A DNA stretch of 64,000 nt from Bacteroidia bacterium (GCA_021152555.1 JAGKVE010000004.1:1-64000), one strand, 5' to 3'. Positions 53,035 to 62,311 are shown, numbered from the stretch's first letter. Notes: generated by a model not told the origin, from the letters alone. Translations and numbers: made by a program.

Positions 53035-53188
53035 TAATCTGATCGTCCGAGAAACCCCATTGTGGCGCATAAAAAGTAATACTTATTACGTACTTTTTTT
53101 TACACGCATTTACAATCTTAAATGGCTGATTATCAACATAAGTGCGATAAAATAGTCGTACTTTTTTGTTGTATGTGCCTGAGTGATA
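53035..53188. other. Non-coding gap before the large cargo gene
   Basis: AT-rich; apart from possible decayed sequence next to the MBL fragment I see no gene, hairpin or repeat. Confidence 0.5.
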
Positions 53189-53220
53189 TTTGCGTGTATA
53201 TGAAAAAAGCAGTACCTTTG
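53189..53220 (+). promoter_or_regulatory. Promoter of the large Fn3-like cargo gene
   Basis: TTTG 53189-53192 and TACCTTTG 53213-53220, 20 bp apart; the ATG follows at 53247. Confidence 0.85.
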
Positions 53221-53246
53221 CACTCTGGAATTGAAAAACATTTGCG

Positions 53247-56200
53247 ATGATGTACTTAACCTTAAAACTCCGATTTACTTGCCTCCTCGTTTCTGTGGCT
53301 TGCGTTTTGTACGCTGCTCCGCCGACGGCAGATCCTTACACGTTTGCTGATTTCGAGACAAACGTTTCTCCAAACAATGCTTTCCGTGCACCTCAAGGTG
53401 GTGGTACGGTTACTTCACGAACGACTAATCCTCACAAGACGGGAGTCAACACCAGCAATTATGTGATGACTGTGGTAACGCCGAATGGTGCTAACTTCGG
53501 TGGTACGATCTTCAGCGAAGGTCATGGTTCGGGCTCGGATATGACGGCTTTGTTCGGGGTTGATTATGTATCGGGTTACGATTATGTGGATATTATGATG
53601 TACCGTGAGAACAACAATCATATCCCGCAGTTGAAGATCGTTGACCGGGATGACTACGGTACGGATTTGTCCACATTGGATTTGCATCCTATTGCAGTTG
53701 ACGATGACCCGAACGGCAATATCGAAGTAGGCGTATGGCAGAAGATAACGTATAATATCACGCGATGCCATAATACGGGTATAAACTTTATTTATATTAT
53801 GCCGGATCGCGAAGGTCAATCGACGGTTCATATTGATAGCATTGTTTTCAGTAAAGATCATACCCCTCCTGTGATGGTAAGCGCGACTTGCGGTACTGCT
53901 TCGCAGGAATCGATCACACTCACGGTGCGCGCAACGGATAACCTGACTGATCCCGTGCGTAGATTTATGGTTTCGCAGGATGGCACGTACGCTCACGCGG
54001 TGGAGTATATTGCCAATTCAACCGGAACGTATCTGACTATTCCCGGACTGCTGCCTTCAACAACATACAACTTCCGTATTTGGGCGAAAGACGATGCAGG
54101 CAATGTATCGGAGAATTATATTGATCAGAGTTGTACGACTGCTGATCCGCCGCAAGTCAACTGGTGCGATAGGTCGATTCAGGCCAGTGGTAAGACTATT
54201 ACGGTTTCTTGTACCCGCACATTCACCGGTGCTTCGCCGGTAGCCTATACGCTGACGATTAAGAGTAATGAGGCGATGACGGGTTTGAATGACGGCGATT
54301 ACTGCTATATCAATGGAGGAGCTCCGAATACTTACCAATATGGAGGGGCGGGAAATTATACGGTTTCCGGTGACGGAAGGAAGATTACTTGTGTCATCCA
54401 ATCTACCTCGGACCCTGTTTTCTACACGGACTTAGGTGTCATATTTGCTTCTGGTGGACTTGTCCGTTTTTCTGCGCCGGCAGATATCGTTTGGGGTCTA
54501 TGTGAAGAAGATACTACAGCACCTACGATGGGAACAGTGAGCTGCGGTACGTCAACAGCCAGCAGCATAAAACTGAATGTCACGGCTACGGATGATAAGT
54601 CCAATCCGGTGACTACGTTCCGCGTAAGTATAAATGGAGGTGCTGCAAGCAATTATATAGCTTCTGCCGGAGTGGTTACGATTGCTGGATTGTCCGCAGA
54701 GAAGAATTATTCGTTCGAGGTGTGGGCTGTGGACGATGCAGGTAACGTGTCAGCCAATTCTACCTCGCATAGTTGCGAGACAGCTGCTGCTGGCGGTTCC
54801 TCAACTGCCAATTATTGCGATTATCCGATTACTGCCGGAGGAAAGACGATTCGTGTGTCTTTGGAGGAGGTATCTACGAACAACTACCGCCTGACGATTA
54901 AATGCGATGATGTGATGACGGGCATGGGTGGTTCGTTCTGCAATGCGAATGGAGTAGGAGGCTACGATCTTCGTACAAATATGACGATTAGTGATGGTGG
55001 ACATACGATTACGTGCAATATCCCTTCCACCACTGAACCGACTTTCTATACGCCGTTGTATGTGCTGATTGACGGAGAAAAAGTTTTCAGTCAATTAGGT
55101 GCCAGTCCTCTGCCTGCGATTACCTGGGGATCTTGTGTGCCGGATTCAGAACCGCCGGTGATGATTAGCGCGAGTGTGTACGACCGTGACCAATCGACGG
55201 TTACGCTCAATGTATCTGCAACGGACGATGCAACTAACCCTGTAACCGATTTTTGCGTGAGCATCGGTAGCGCGAGTGCAGGTACATGTAACGACTATGT
55301 GGCAGATGCAAACGGACGAATCACCATTACGGGATTGACGGGCAATACAGAGTATTGTTTCTACGTCTGGGCAAAAGACGGTGCGGGCAATCAATCGGCG
55401 AACTACAAGATGGCTTGTGCGCGCACCTTGACTTTCTCCGATAGCGGAGAAGGAACATGTGATAAGGCTTATACGACCAACAGTGCCTCACTTGCTGGGT
55501 TCTCTACCACGTTGGACGTCCATATCTCGTTCCTTAAAGAGTCGGAGAATCAGTACAAGATTGTAGCGGCATTGAATGGCTGGAGCAATAATCAAATCAG
55601 CAATCCGTACAAGTTCGGACTAACTCCCGGTTCGTATGTGCATATCAATGGACGTACTGCTACTTTGCAGTTATCCACCGTTTATGAGACAAACGCGACA
55701 TTGGACACAATAACCATCACGATTAATTCGACTACACCGCCGGAGTTCTATACGCCATTCTATATCAAATTCGGTGCTACAGCATCAGATGGCAACAATA
55801 CTTTCACTACGGAGGCGCAGTTTGAAATACCTGCAGAAGCGATGAATGCGGCGACGTATGGCGTGTGCAAATGGATTATTTACCACACGGGGGATACGGA
55901 GAAAGCGGGTGATCGTACTCAGTATGCCGGCGGAAAGATAGGTAGTCAGATTCAGTACCGCCGTCGTTTCACCGAAGGTGTGTGGGAAACCTTGTACTTG
56001 CCGTTCGAAGTGGCATCTGTGCAGTTGACGGATGGAGTGGATTTCGTCGATCTGATTGCCTATACGGGTTCGAACGGTGCGACAGCACATTATTTCCTTC
56101 GCACGTTTGGCGGCGAGGTGCTGCGTGAGAATTTCAAGGCAAACTGGTCTAATCAGTCAAACCTCGTTCCGCAGAAAGGAATTCCGTATATTATGCAGTT

Positions 56201-56741
56201 CCCGAATGCCGGAGGTGTGTTTGCCAACAATTATATTGTTTTCAACGGAGCGGGTGGTCAGACGATCGAGAGTGCGTATAACGGCGGCGATGTGACGCCT
56301 TCAACCAATTATTTTGACTATGTAGGCAATAACACGATGATGCCGCAGAGTCAGGCAGGATATATCCTTTCGGCGGATGGCCTTTGGTTCAATGCTACGG
56401 AGGGTGCAGTACCACTTAACCCGTTTGAGTGCTATGTGGCTGCAAATGAAGCAACGCGTAACATGATGCCGCGCTTTAACATGAATACCAGATTCAAGCC
56501 CTCCACGCCTACGGACATACACGAGGTGCCTACGATCGCCGAAAAACAATTCTTCTGCTATACGGACGGCGAAATGCTGAATGTCGAGGCATTGAGCGAT
56601 GTGACGATTCGGATCTATTCGGCCGGCGGATGGCTGGTGCGTGAGGTGAAACTGCGCAGCAATGAGCGCACGGCGCTGACTCTGCCGCGTGGTGTATATA
56701 TGCTGCAGTCGGAAGGACAAATAGAAAAAGTGCTACTGTGA
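53247..56741 (+). CDS. Large surface protein with Fn3-like repeats and T9SS sorting domain
   Basis: 1164 residues. A signal peptide (to about AAPPTA) precedes an N-terminal beta domain, then three Fn3-like repeats with near-identical cores (about 205-300, 427-515, 632-728), each ending in a VWAxDDAGNxSxN-type segment, interspersed with paired Cys-containing domains (NWCDRSIQASGK, NYCDYPITAGGK, GTCDKAYTT). The last ~55 residues (VTIRIYSAGGWLVREV, LTLPRGVYMLQ, KVLL) form a T9SS CTD. A surface adhesin or glycan binder is likely but unproven. Stop overlaps the next ATG (TGATG). Confidence 0.88.
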   Translation: MMYLTLKLRFTCLLVSVACVLYAAPPTADPYTFADFETNVSPNNAFRAPQGGGTVTSRTTNPHKTGVNTSNYVMTVVTPNGANFGGTIFSEGHGSGSDMTALFGVDYVSGYDYVDIMMYRENNNHIPQLKIVDRDDYGTDLSTLDLHPIAVDDDPNGNIEVGVWQKITYNITRCHNTGINFIYIMPDREGQSTVHIDSIVFSKDHTPPVMVSATCGTASQESITLTVRATDNLTDPVRRFMVSQDGTYAHAVEYIANSTGTYLTIPGLLPSTTYNFRIWAKDDAGNVSENYIDQSCTTADPPQVNWCDRSIQASGKTITVSCTRTFTGASPVAYTLTIKSNEAMTGLNDGDYCYINGGAPNTYQYGGAGNYTVSGDGRKITCVIQSTSDPVFYTDLGVIFASGGLVRFSAPADIVWGLCEEDTTAPTMGTVSCGTSTASSIKLNVTATDDKSNPVTTFRVSINGGAASNYIASAGVVTIAGLSAEKNYSFEVWAVDDAGNVSANSTSHSCETAAAGGSSTANYCDYPITAGGKTIRVSLEEVSTNNYRLTIKCDDVMTGMGGSFCNANGVGGYDLRTNMTISDGGHTITCNIPSTTEPTFYTPLYVLIDGEKVFSQLGASPLPAITWGSCVPDSEPPVMISASVYDRDQSTVTLNVSATDDATNPVTDFCVSIGSASAGTCNDYVADANGRITITGLTGNTEYCFYVWAKDGAGNQSANYKMACARTLTFSDSGEGTCDKAYTTNSASLAGFSTTLDVHISFLKESENQYKIVAALNGWSNNQISNPYKFGLTPGSYVHINGRTATLQLSTVYETNATLDTITITINSTTPPEFYTPFYIKFGATASDGNNTFTTEAQFEIPAEAMNAATYGVCKWIIYHTGDTEKAGDRTQYAGGKIGSQIQYRRRFTEGVWETLYLPFEVASVQLTDGVDFVDLIAYTGSNGATAHYFLRTFGGEVLRENFKANWSNQSNLVPQKGIPYIMQFPNAGGVFANNYIVFNGAGGQTIESAYNGGDVTPSTNYFDYVGNNTMMPQSQAGYILSADGLWFNATEGAVPLNPFECYVAANEATRNMMPRFNMNTRFKPSTPTDIHEVPTIAEKQFFCYTDGEMLNVEALSDVTIRIYSAGGWLVREVKLRSNERTALTLPRGVYMLQSEGQIEKVLL

Positions 56742-57154
56742 TGAAAAGGCTGCTTGTTATCCTTCTGGTGTCGTTGACGAGTGTGTCGGGTGTTTATCCG
56801 TCGGCATCGCTTTTCCCGCCTACAACGGAGTTTCGGAGCGTGGCTGTGCTGCGAACGACGAGTAGTGCCGGGAAGCATGAGGTGCTTGCAGCACCGCAGA
56901 TGAGCACGATCTATTCGGTGGCTTCTTCGCGTAAGATAAGCACGGTAGGCGCAGGTAGTGCACCGATGTTGGCGAGCACGATCTCGCAGCCGCGGCGTTT
57001 GGGAGGACTCAAACCGCCGGTGATTGATGAAGGCGAGACAAATAATCCGGAGAACCCTGATCTGCCGCAACCGCCTGTGCCGATTGGCGATGCAAGTTGG
57101 TTCTTAGCCCTTTTGGCGGCTCTATTTATAGGGTACAAAAAAAGATTGGTTTAA
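56741..57154 (+). CDS. Small exported protein with sortase-like C-terminal signal
   Basis: 137 residues from ATG 56741, coupled by a TGATG overlap to the cargo gene. A signal peptide (about 1-22) is followed by a low-complexity Ser/Thr/Pro region and a C-terminal tripartite signal: proline-rich linker, PVPIGDA motif, a hydrophobic helix (SWFLALLAALFIG) and a basic tail YKKRLV. Such motif-helix-basic endings mark exosortase or sortase substrates. I do not recognise the family. Co-translation with a T9SS cargo suggests a surface partner. Confidence 0.7.
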   Translation: MKRLLVILLVSLTSVSGVYPSASLFPPTTEFRSVAVLRTTSSAGKHEVLAAPQMSTIYSVASSRKISTVGAGSAPMLASTISQPRRLGGLKPPVIDEGETNNPENPDLPQPPVPIGDASWFLALLAALFIGYKKRLV

Positions 57155-57162
57155 GTTTTTCG

Positions 57163-57198
57163 AAATGACGTTTGCGGGATGTCGCGAACGTCATTTTT
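57163..57198 (+). terminator. Terminator of the large cargo operon
   Basis: Arms AAATGACGTTTGCG (57163-57176) and CGCGAACGTCATTT (57183-57196) pair with one G-T, followed by a T run. Confidence 0.9.
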
Positions 57199-57317
57199 AT
57201 GTCGATTTTTACCCGCGCTTTCACCACTGTTCTTTCCCCTTTATAATCCCTTCCACTCCCTGCTTTTCTCATATCTTCAACCCTCCGGAAATCCATGGAG
57301 CCGGAACTCCGGAGTGC
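57199..57317. other. Non-coding pyrimidine-rich stretch
   Basis: Between the terminator and the 11-bp repeats. It contains CCGGAACTCCGG-type small palindromes, but I see no gene or promoter. Confidence 0.5.
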
Positions 57318-57328
57318 CTGATAGCCCC

Positions 57329-57421
57329 TCGCTCCGATTTCAAGCCGATATTGAACCAATATCGAGTCATTTTCGAATCTATACCATAGGATAACCATAA
57401 CATACCCATAGGATAGCCATA
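57329..57421 (+). repeat. Phased 11-bp array, TCGA then CCATA anchors
   Basis: TCGC 57329, TCAA 57340, TTGA 57351, TCGA 57362, TCGA 57373, then CCATA at 57384, 57395, 57406 and 57417: all on one 11-bp grid. Core words (CCAATATCGAG) match the array at 22451-22575. Confidence 0.85.
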
Positions 57422-57506
57422 ACATATTTGCTCATTTTTTGCACGTTTTATGCTTTTACTATATTATATATAAATATATAATATACTTTTTGGTTGTTTT
57501 TTTATA

Positions 57507-57538
57507 TTTGCATATATCATTTTTTTTTCGTAACTTTG
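57507..57538 (+). promoter_or_regulatory. Promoter upstream of the HerA remnant and rlmD
   Basis: TTTG 57507-57510 and TAACTTTG 57531-57538, 20 bp apart. Confidence 0.8.
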
Positions 57539-57583
57539 CGCCCGAATTTTGTACTACCTAATCGCCATACTAAATAATATACT

Positions 57584-57792
57584 ATGATATTCAACGGACA
57601 AATTCTCATTGGAAAAGGCGACAAACAGCAAAATCAACACGACCTGTCATGCCGCCGATGACGCGCACATACACGGCGCAAAGACGATACACACGCTCTT
57701 CCGGACCACTCGAAAGCATGGCCAACACCATCGGAAAAGAGGTCGGACGTTCACTAATTAGAGATTTAATGGGTCTTTTGACCGGAAAATAA
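57584..57792 (+). pseudogene. Internally deleted HerA-like (DUF853) ATPase remnant
   Basis: ATG 57584 opens MIFNGQILIGKGDKQ, which matches the usual N-terminus of DUF853 HerA-like ATPases just before the P-loop, but the frame stops after 25 codons. A second frame (ATG 57649, 47 residues) ends in SMANTIGKEVGRSLIRDL and GLLTGK, matching the family's C-terminal tail (AxxxGxxVGRxxxRGLLGxL). The ~450-residue body is missing. The promoter is intact and now probably drives rlmD, whose ATG is 3 bp after the remnant's stop. Confidence 0.65.
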
Positions 57793-57795
57793 TAT

Positions 57796-59226
57796 ATGAG
57801 CAAAAAGAAAAACTTGCCTGTTATAGAAAATGTAGAAATCACGGGCGTCGCAGCCGAAGGCAAGGCGCTCGTGCGTCTTGATGATATTGTAACCTTCGTC
57901 CCTAATTGTGTGCCGGGAGACATCGTGGATCTCCGGATAACAAAGAAAAAGCACAGCTTCATGGAGGCGAAAGTGCTCCGTCTTGTCAAACCCTCACCTG
58001 TCCGATGCGAAGCAAAATGTAAGCATTTCGGGGTGTGTGGTGGATGTAAATGGCAAATATTGCCTTATGATGAACAACTGAGGTATAAACAGCAGCAAAT
58101 AGTGGACAACCTCACGCGAATCGGCAAGATTGCTCTGCCGCAAATAAGCCCTATTATCGGCAGCAAACATATTTACGAATACCGCAACAAACTGGAGTTC
58201 ACATTCTCGGACCGTCAATGGTTACCCACGGAAGAGTTCCAACGCCTGTCTGCCGATGGGCAAAGCCAAATAACAAATGGTATAGGTTTCCATATTCCTA
58301 ATTGTTTCGACAAAGTGTTGGATATCAAAGAATGTCATTTGATGCCCGACATAAACAATCAGATTCGGAATGGGATTCGCGAGTACGCACACGCGCACGA
58401 TTTGACTTTCTATAATGAGCATACACACGAAGGGCTTTTGCGTACGTTCATCATACGTAATAACCATAAAGGGGAAATCATGCTTATCATCGTGTTTGGA
58501 GAGTCTGTCGAGAAACACAAAGCGCAAATCACCGGTTTCCTGGAGTGGCTGCACCGCTCGTTCCCGGAAATCATTTCACTTCAATATATAGAAAACCTCA
58601 AATTCAACGATTCTATCGGCGATCAGGACGTAAACGTGTTCTTTGGACAGGACCATATTATCGAAACGATGGAAGACCTGCAATTCAAAGTCGGACCGAA
58701 ATCGTTCTACCAGACCAACACGGAACAAGCATACGAATTATACAAAGTCGCGCGCAATTTTGCGGAACTTACGGGAAAAGAACTCGTCTATGATTTATAT
58801 ACCGGCACGGGAACTATCGCCAATTTTGTCGCACGCAAAGCACAAAAAGTCATAGGGATAGAATACGTCCCGGAGGCTATCGAAGACGCAAAAGTAAACT
58901 CTGCTATCAATAATATAGAAAACACTCTTTTCTTCGCCGGAGATATGAAAGACATCCTTACTGATGGTTTCGTTGCGGAATATGGCAGACCGGATGTGAT
59001 TATTACAGACCCGCCCCGTGCCGGCATGCACGAAGACGTAGTGAACGTCATTCTTAACGCAGAGCCCGAACGGATTGTGTACGTCAGTTGCAACCCCGCA
59101 ACACAGGCCCGGGACCTCGCACTGCTTGACGTCAAATATGTTGTAACGAAAGTACAACCCGTGGACATGTTCCCTCATACGCAACACGTAGAGAATGTAG
59201 TGTTATTGGAAAAGAGAACCGCATGA
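57796..59226 (+). CDS. rlmD: 23S rRNA (uracil-5-)-methyltransferase, RlmD/RumA family
   Basis: 476 residues. It methylates a conserved uridine in 23S rRNA. An N-terminal TRAM domain (about 8-65) precedes the Fe-S cysteines Cys75, Cys81 and Cys84 (CKHFGVCGGCKW). The SAM domain has YDLYTGTGTIANFVA, DPPRAGMHEDV and the nucleophile Cys in VYVSCNPATQARDL. The family includes RlmCD-type enzymes with two targets, so the exact uridine is not certain. ATGA overlap with the next gene. Confidence 0.93.
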   Translation: MSKKKNLPVIENVEITGVAAEGKALVRLDDIVTFVPNCVPGDIVDLRITKKKHSFMEAKVLRLVKPSPVRCEAKCKHFGVCGGCKWQILPYDEQLRYKQQQIVDNLTRIGKIALPQISPIIGSKHIYEYRNKLEFTFSDRQWLPTEEFQRLSADGQSQITNGIGFHIPNCFDKVLDIKECHLMPDINNQIRNGIREYAHAHDLTFYNEHTHEGLLRTFIIRNNHKGEIMLIIVFGESVEKHKAQITGFLEWLHRSFPEIISLQYIENLKFNDSIGDQDVNVFFGQDHIIETMEDLQFKVGPKSFYQTNTEQAYELYKVARNFAELTGKELVYDLYTGTGTIANFVARKAQKVIGIEYVPEAIEDAKVNSAINNIENTLFFAGDMKDILTDGFVAEYGRPDVIITDPPRAGMHEDVVNVILNAEPERIVYVSCNPATQARDLALLDVKYVVTKVQPVDMFPHTQHVENVVLLEKRTA

Positions 59227-60614
59227 ATTTATTATTGGTCATACTACATGTCTTCTTTGTTACGTTCACGGACAAACCGGACAAGTCTGCGCCGGCACTC
59301 TCGCCGCGAGCTGTTGAGCAACGCGAAAAATGGAATATTCAGATAGACAATCTTGATTTTCCCGTCAGCACGCTTTACATGGATAGTCTGCTCAAATCGG
59401 GTGTCACGAAAATATACCATACCAGCCGGTGGTTCAATGGTGTGACATGCGAAATGACAATAGAAAACGCAGAAAACATCAGGCAATTAGACTTCGTGAA
59501 AAATATCGAAATAACGAGAGACGATTCTCCTGCCGGTATTTTTTATGCGAAACGCAAAATGCCCGTACAGAAAGCAGATGAGAATTGGACGGACAATCAA
59601 TTGGCATTGTATAACTTATTACCGTTACACGAAGCCGGATTCGAAGGGCAGGACATTCTCATGACCGTTTGTGACGGAGGTTTTTACAAAGCGAACACCT
59701 TGGAGTGCTTTCGGCAGGAAGATTTGGAACTTGGACATTTCGATTTCACGGACGACACAGATGATTTCTACGGCATTACAGGCGCGCATGGCACCGAGTG
59801 CTTGAGTGTTATCACAGGCATAAAAGATGGCTTTTACGGAGCGGCGACACGCGCAAAATATTATCTCATGCGCAGCGAAGAAAACGACACCGAAAGCCCG
59901 AAAGAAATGGATAACCTTATCGCCGCATTGGAGACTTCCGATTCGTTGGGGGTCAATGTGTTCTCCGTCTCGCTGGGATACGCTATGTTTGACAACGACG
60001 GATGGACATTACCCAAAAGTGCGCTGGATGGAAAATCAACGCGGTGCAGTCAAGCCGCGACTATCGCTGCTCGGAAAGGAATGTTGGTATGTGTGGCTGC
60101 GGGCAATGAAGGAGAATACGCCTGGCAGACTATTAGTGTGCCGGCGGACGCGGACAGTATTCTCACGGTAGGCGCAGTTAGAGCGGATAGTACAATCGGG
60201 ACGTTCTCCAGTTTCGGACCATCTGCAGACGGACGCGTTAAACCCGATGTATGCGCTGTAGGAGTGCAAACTACCCTGATATCTCCGGATGGCACTGTCG
60301 TTAAAGGCAGTGGTACCAGTTTCGCGACGCCGCTTCTTGCCGGAATGGCTGCAACACTATGGTCGGCACTCCCGAACGAAAATGCTATGCAAATAAGGGA
60401 ACGGATTATTCGTTCTGCCGATCGTTATGCGAACCCCGATACAAAACGGTACGGATACGGAATTCCAAATGCATGGATGGCATACCAAATGGACATAGAC
60501 GAAGGAATGCCCGCGCATACATCCCCGGAAAACACGCGGAAAATACTGCAAGGCAATCAGATTATCATTCTCCGCGGAGACAGAACATATGACCTGTTAG
60601 GTAGAGAACTATAA
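59223..60614 (+). CDS. S8-family (subtilisin-like) exported serine peptidase
   Basis: 463 residues. A signal peptide and short I9-like pro-region (about 15-110) precede the peptidase domain with catalytic Asp151 (MTVCDGGF), His189 (GAHGTEC) and Ser366 (GSGTSFATP), and the oxyanion Asn295 (VAAGNEG). The usual DTG is here DGG. The C-terminal GNQIIILRGDRTYDLLGREL is short but resembles the terminal motif (IxILRxxxxYxxxGxE) seen on many Bacteroidales T9SS cargos. It overlaps rlmD by 4 nt. Confidence 0.9.
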   Translation: MNLLLVILHVFFVTFTDKPDKSAPALSPRAVEQREKWNIQIDNLDFPVSTLYMDSLLKSGVTKIYHTSRWFNGVTCEMTIENAENIRQLDFVKNIEITRDDSPAGIFYAKRKMPVQKADENWTDNQLALYNLLPLHEAGFEGQDILMTVCDGGFYKANTLECFRQEDLELGHFDFTDDTDDFYGITGAHGTECLSVITGIKDGFYGAATRAKYYLMRSEENDTESPKEMDNLIAALETSDSLGVNVFSVSLGYAMFDNDGWTLPKSALDGKSTRCSQAATIAARKGMLVCVAAGNEGEYAWQTISVPADADSILTVGAVRADSTIGTFSSFGPSADGRVKPDVCAVGVQTTLISPDGTVVKGSGTSFATPLLAGMAATLWSALPNENAMQIRERIIRSADRYANPDTKRYGYGIPNAWMAYQMDIDEGMPAHTSPENTRKILQGNQIIILRGDRTYDLLGREL

Positions 60615-60625
60615 GACACAAAAAA

Positions 60626-60720
60626 GGCAGGCTAACTACATCGCACCGCTACAACCTCCTACCCTTGCTTCGGTCAAGACCTGGGGGAGTTCAGAGGGAG
60701 CTGGTCGTATAGCACCTGCC
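60626..60720 (-). ncRNA. ffs: Signal recognition particle RNA, small bacterial type
   Basis: 95 nt on the minus strand. The ends GGCAGG and CCTGCC pair. The Ffh-binding domain is recognisable (CCAGGTC-TTGACC-GAAGCAAGGG), with the 3' segment GATGTAGTTAGCCTGCC closely matching the end of E. coli 4.5S RNA (GATGTAGCTGGCAGGG). A T run directly after the 3' CCTGCC would terminate transcription. Confidence 0.92.
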
Positions 60721-60766
60721 TATACACAAAAAACTCACTTTATTTGCCTTTATGAAAAAGCGAGTG

Positions 60767-60798
60767 CAAAGGTACTGCTTTTTTTTGATATACGCAAA
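60767..60798 (-). promoter_or_regulatory. Promoter of the SRP RNA
   Basis: Minus strand: TACCTTTG at 60774-60767 and TTTG at 60798-60795, 20 bp apart. The RNA begins about 45 nt downstream, so the precursor probably has a short 5' leader. Confidence 0.8.
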
Positions 60799-60826
60799 TA
60801 TTTTTGAAAATTTAGTCGTTTTTTTT

Positions 60827-62227
60827 ATGCTTGAAGATTTTATCATAGGACGAATCAAAGCCGAATTGCCTTTTGAACCGAATGAAGAGAAAGAGGGTTT
60901 GTTGACTGCTCTCGGCGCATTTCTGGTGTCCCGTGATGAGACGAAAGCATTTATCTTGCGAGGCTATGCTGGTACTGGAAAAACAAGTGTCGTCAGTGCG
61001 CTCGTGCGGGCTTTGGAAGGACTGAAACAACAATGTGTCTTATTGGCACCGACAGGACGCGCTGCGAAAGTGCTAAGCCGCTATTCCGGCTTTACCGCAT
61101 ACACCATTCATAAAAAAATCTACCGCCAGAATCAATTGGGACAAGAAGCCTTCTCGCTGAGCGACAACCGCCATGTACGTACGCTTTTTATTGTTGACGA
61201 AGCCTCTATGCTGAGCGGACAACGGGACAATGGTCTCTTCGGTAGCGGATGTCTGCTGGACGACCTCGTCAAATATGTCTATAACGGACAAGGATGTAGC
61301 CTTTTGCTACTCGGCGATGACGCCCAACTTCCACCTGTTGGAAGTGTTAACAGCCCTGCTCTTAATCCCGATTTCATGGCGCAATACGGACTTCACGTCA
61401 CTTGTTTCGCTCTCACACAAGTCGCCCGCCAGGCTTTAGACAGCGGCATTCTTGGCGAAGCCACTCGCATTAGGAATGAACTTGCGGGTAACACATTGTC
61501 TGCAGTCACTCTCAATCCGAACGGCAAAGATATAATCAGTGTGCCTGGTGATGAAGTAATTGACACGTTGGAACATAGCTGGCGGGAAGTCGGTGCTGAA
61601 GATACATTGATTATCGCGCGCAGTAACAAAATGACCAATCTCTACAATCAGGGAGTTCGGGCGCGCGTCCTATGGAAAGAAAACGACCTGTCCAACGGAG
61701 ACAGACTCATGGTTACCAAAAACAACTATTTCTGGGCGCAAGAGTATAAAGATCTTGAGTTTATCGCCAATGGGGACATGTTTGAAATCGAACGCCTTAC
61801 CAATACCCACGAAATGTATGGATTCCACTTTGCAAAAGCAGATCTCAAATCGGTTGACTACGACTGGGAAATTGAGGCGCTTGTTTGGTTGGACTCACTC
61901 ACAACGGATAGCCCGGAGGCTAACTTTACTCTCCAAAAAGAACTCTTTGCACGTATTGCAGAGGACTATCCCGAGATTCGCAGCAAAAAAGAATTGGTCA
62001 AAAAAATATACGAATCGCCATATTACAACGCCTTACAGGTTCGTTTCGCCTACTGCGTCACATGCCATAAATCACAAGGCGGACAATGGCGCCACATCTA
62101 TATAGATACTTCCGGAATTGGGGAGGATGAAGCACGCATGGCGGATAGGGTCGAACGACGCGAATATATACGTTGGCTTTATACTGCTATCACACGTGCC
62201 ACTGAGAAAATTTACTTGTTGCGATAA
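60827..62227 (+). CDS. RecD-like ATP-dependent DNA helicase (SF1)
   Basis: 466 residues from ATG 60827; the frame continues 25 codons upstream into the SRP RNA promoter. SF1B helicase: Walker A LRGYAGTGKTSVV, motif Ia LAPTGRAAKVLS, DEAS box FIVDEASM, motif III LLGDDAQLPPVG, motif V/VI VTCHKSQGGQWRHIYID and LYTAITRATEKIYLL. It lacks the N-terminal extension of RecD2, and no recB/recC is near. It probably acts in repair or replication. Confidence 0.9.
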   Translation: MLEDFIIGRIKAELPFEPNEEKEGLLTALGAFLVSRDETKAFILRGYAGTGKTSVVSALVRALEGLKQQCVLLAPTGRAAKVLSRYSGFTAYTIHKKIYRQNQLGQEAFSLSDNRHVRTLFIVDEASMLSGQRDNGLFGSGCLLDDLVKYVYNGQGCSLLLLGDDAQLPPVGSVNSPALNPDFMAQYGLHVTCFALTQVARQALDSGILGEATRIRNELAGNTLSAVTLNPNGKDIISVPGDEVIDTLEHSWREVGAEDTLIIARSNKMTNLYNQGVRARVLWKENDLSNGDRLMVTKNNYFWAQEYKDLEFIANGDMFEIERLTNTHEMYGFHFAKADLKSVDYDWEIEALVWLDSLTTDSPEANFTLQKELFARIAEDYPEIRSKKELVKKIYESPYYNALQVRFAYCVTCHKSQGGQWRHIYIDTSGIGEDEARMADRVERREYIRWLYTAITRATEKIYLLR

Positions 62228-62241
62228 ATTTTTGGAATAAA

Positions 62242-62273
62242 TTTGCGTAATTCAAAAAAAAATCGTAACTTTG
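62242..62273 (+). promoter_or_regulatory. Promoter of the lipoprotein gene
   Basis: TTTG 62242-62245 and TAACTTTG 62266-62273, 20 bp apart. Confidence 0.85.
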
Positions 62274-62311
62274 CAGCCAAATTGTGTAACAAACAAAATC
62301 TATACTATAAT

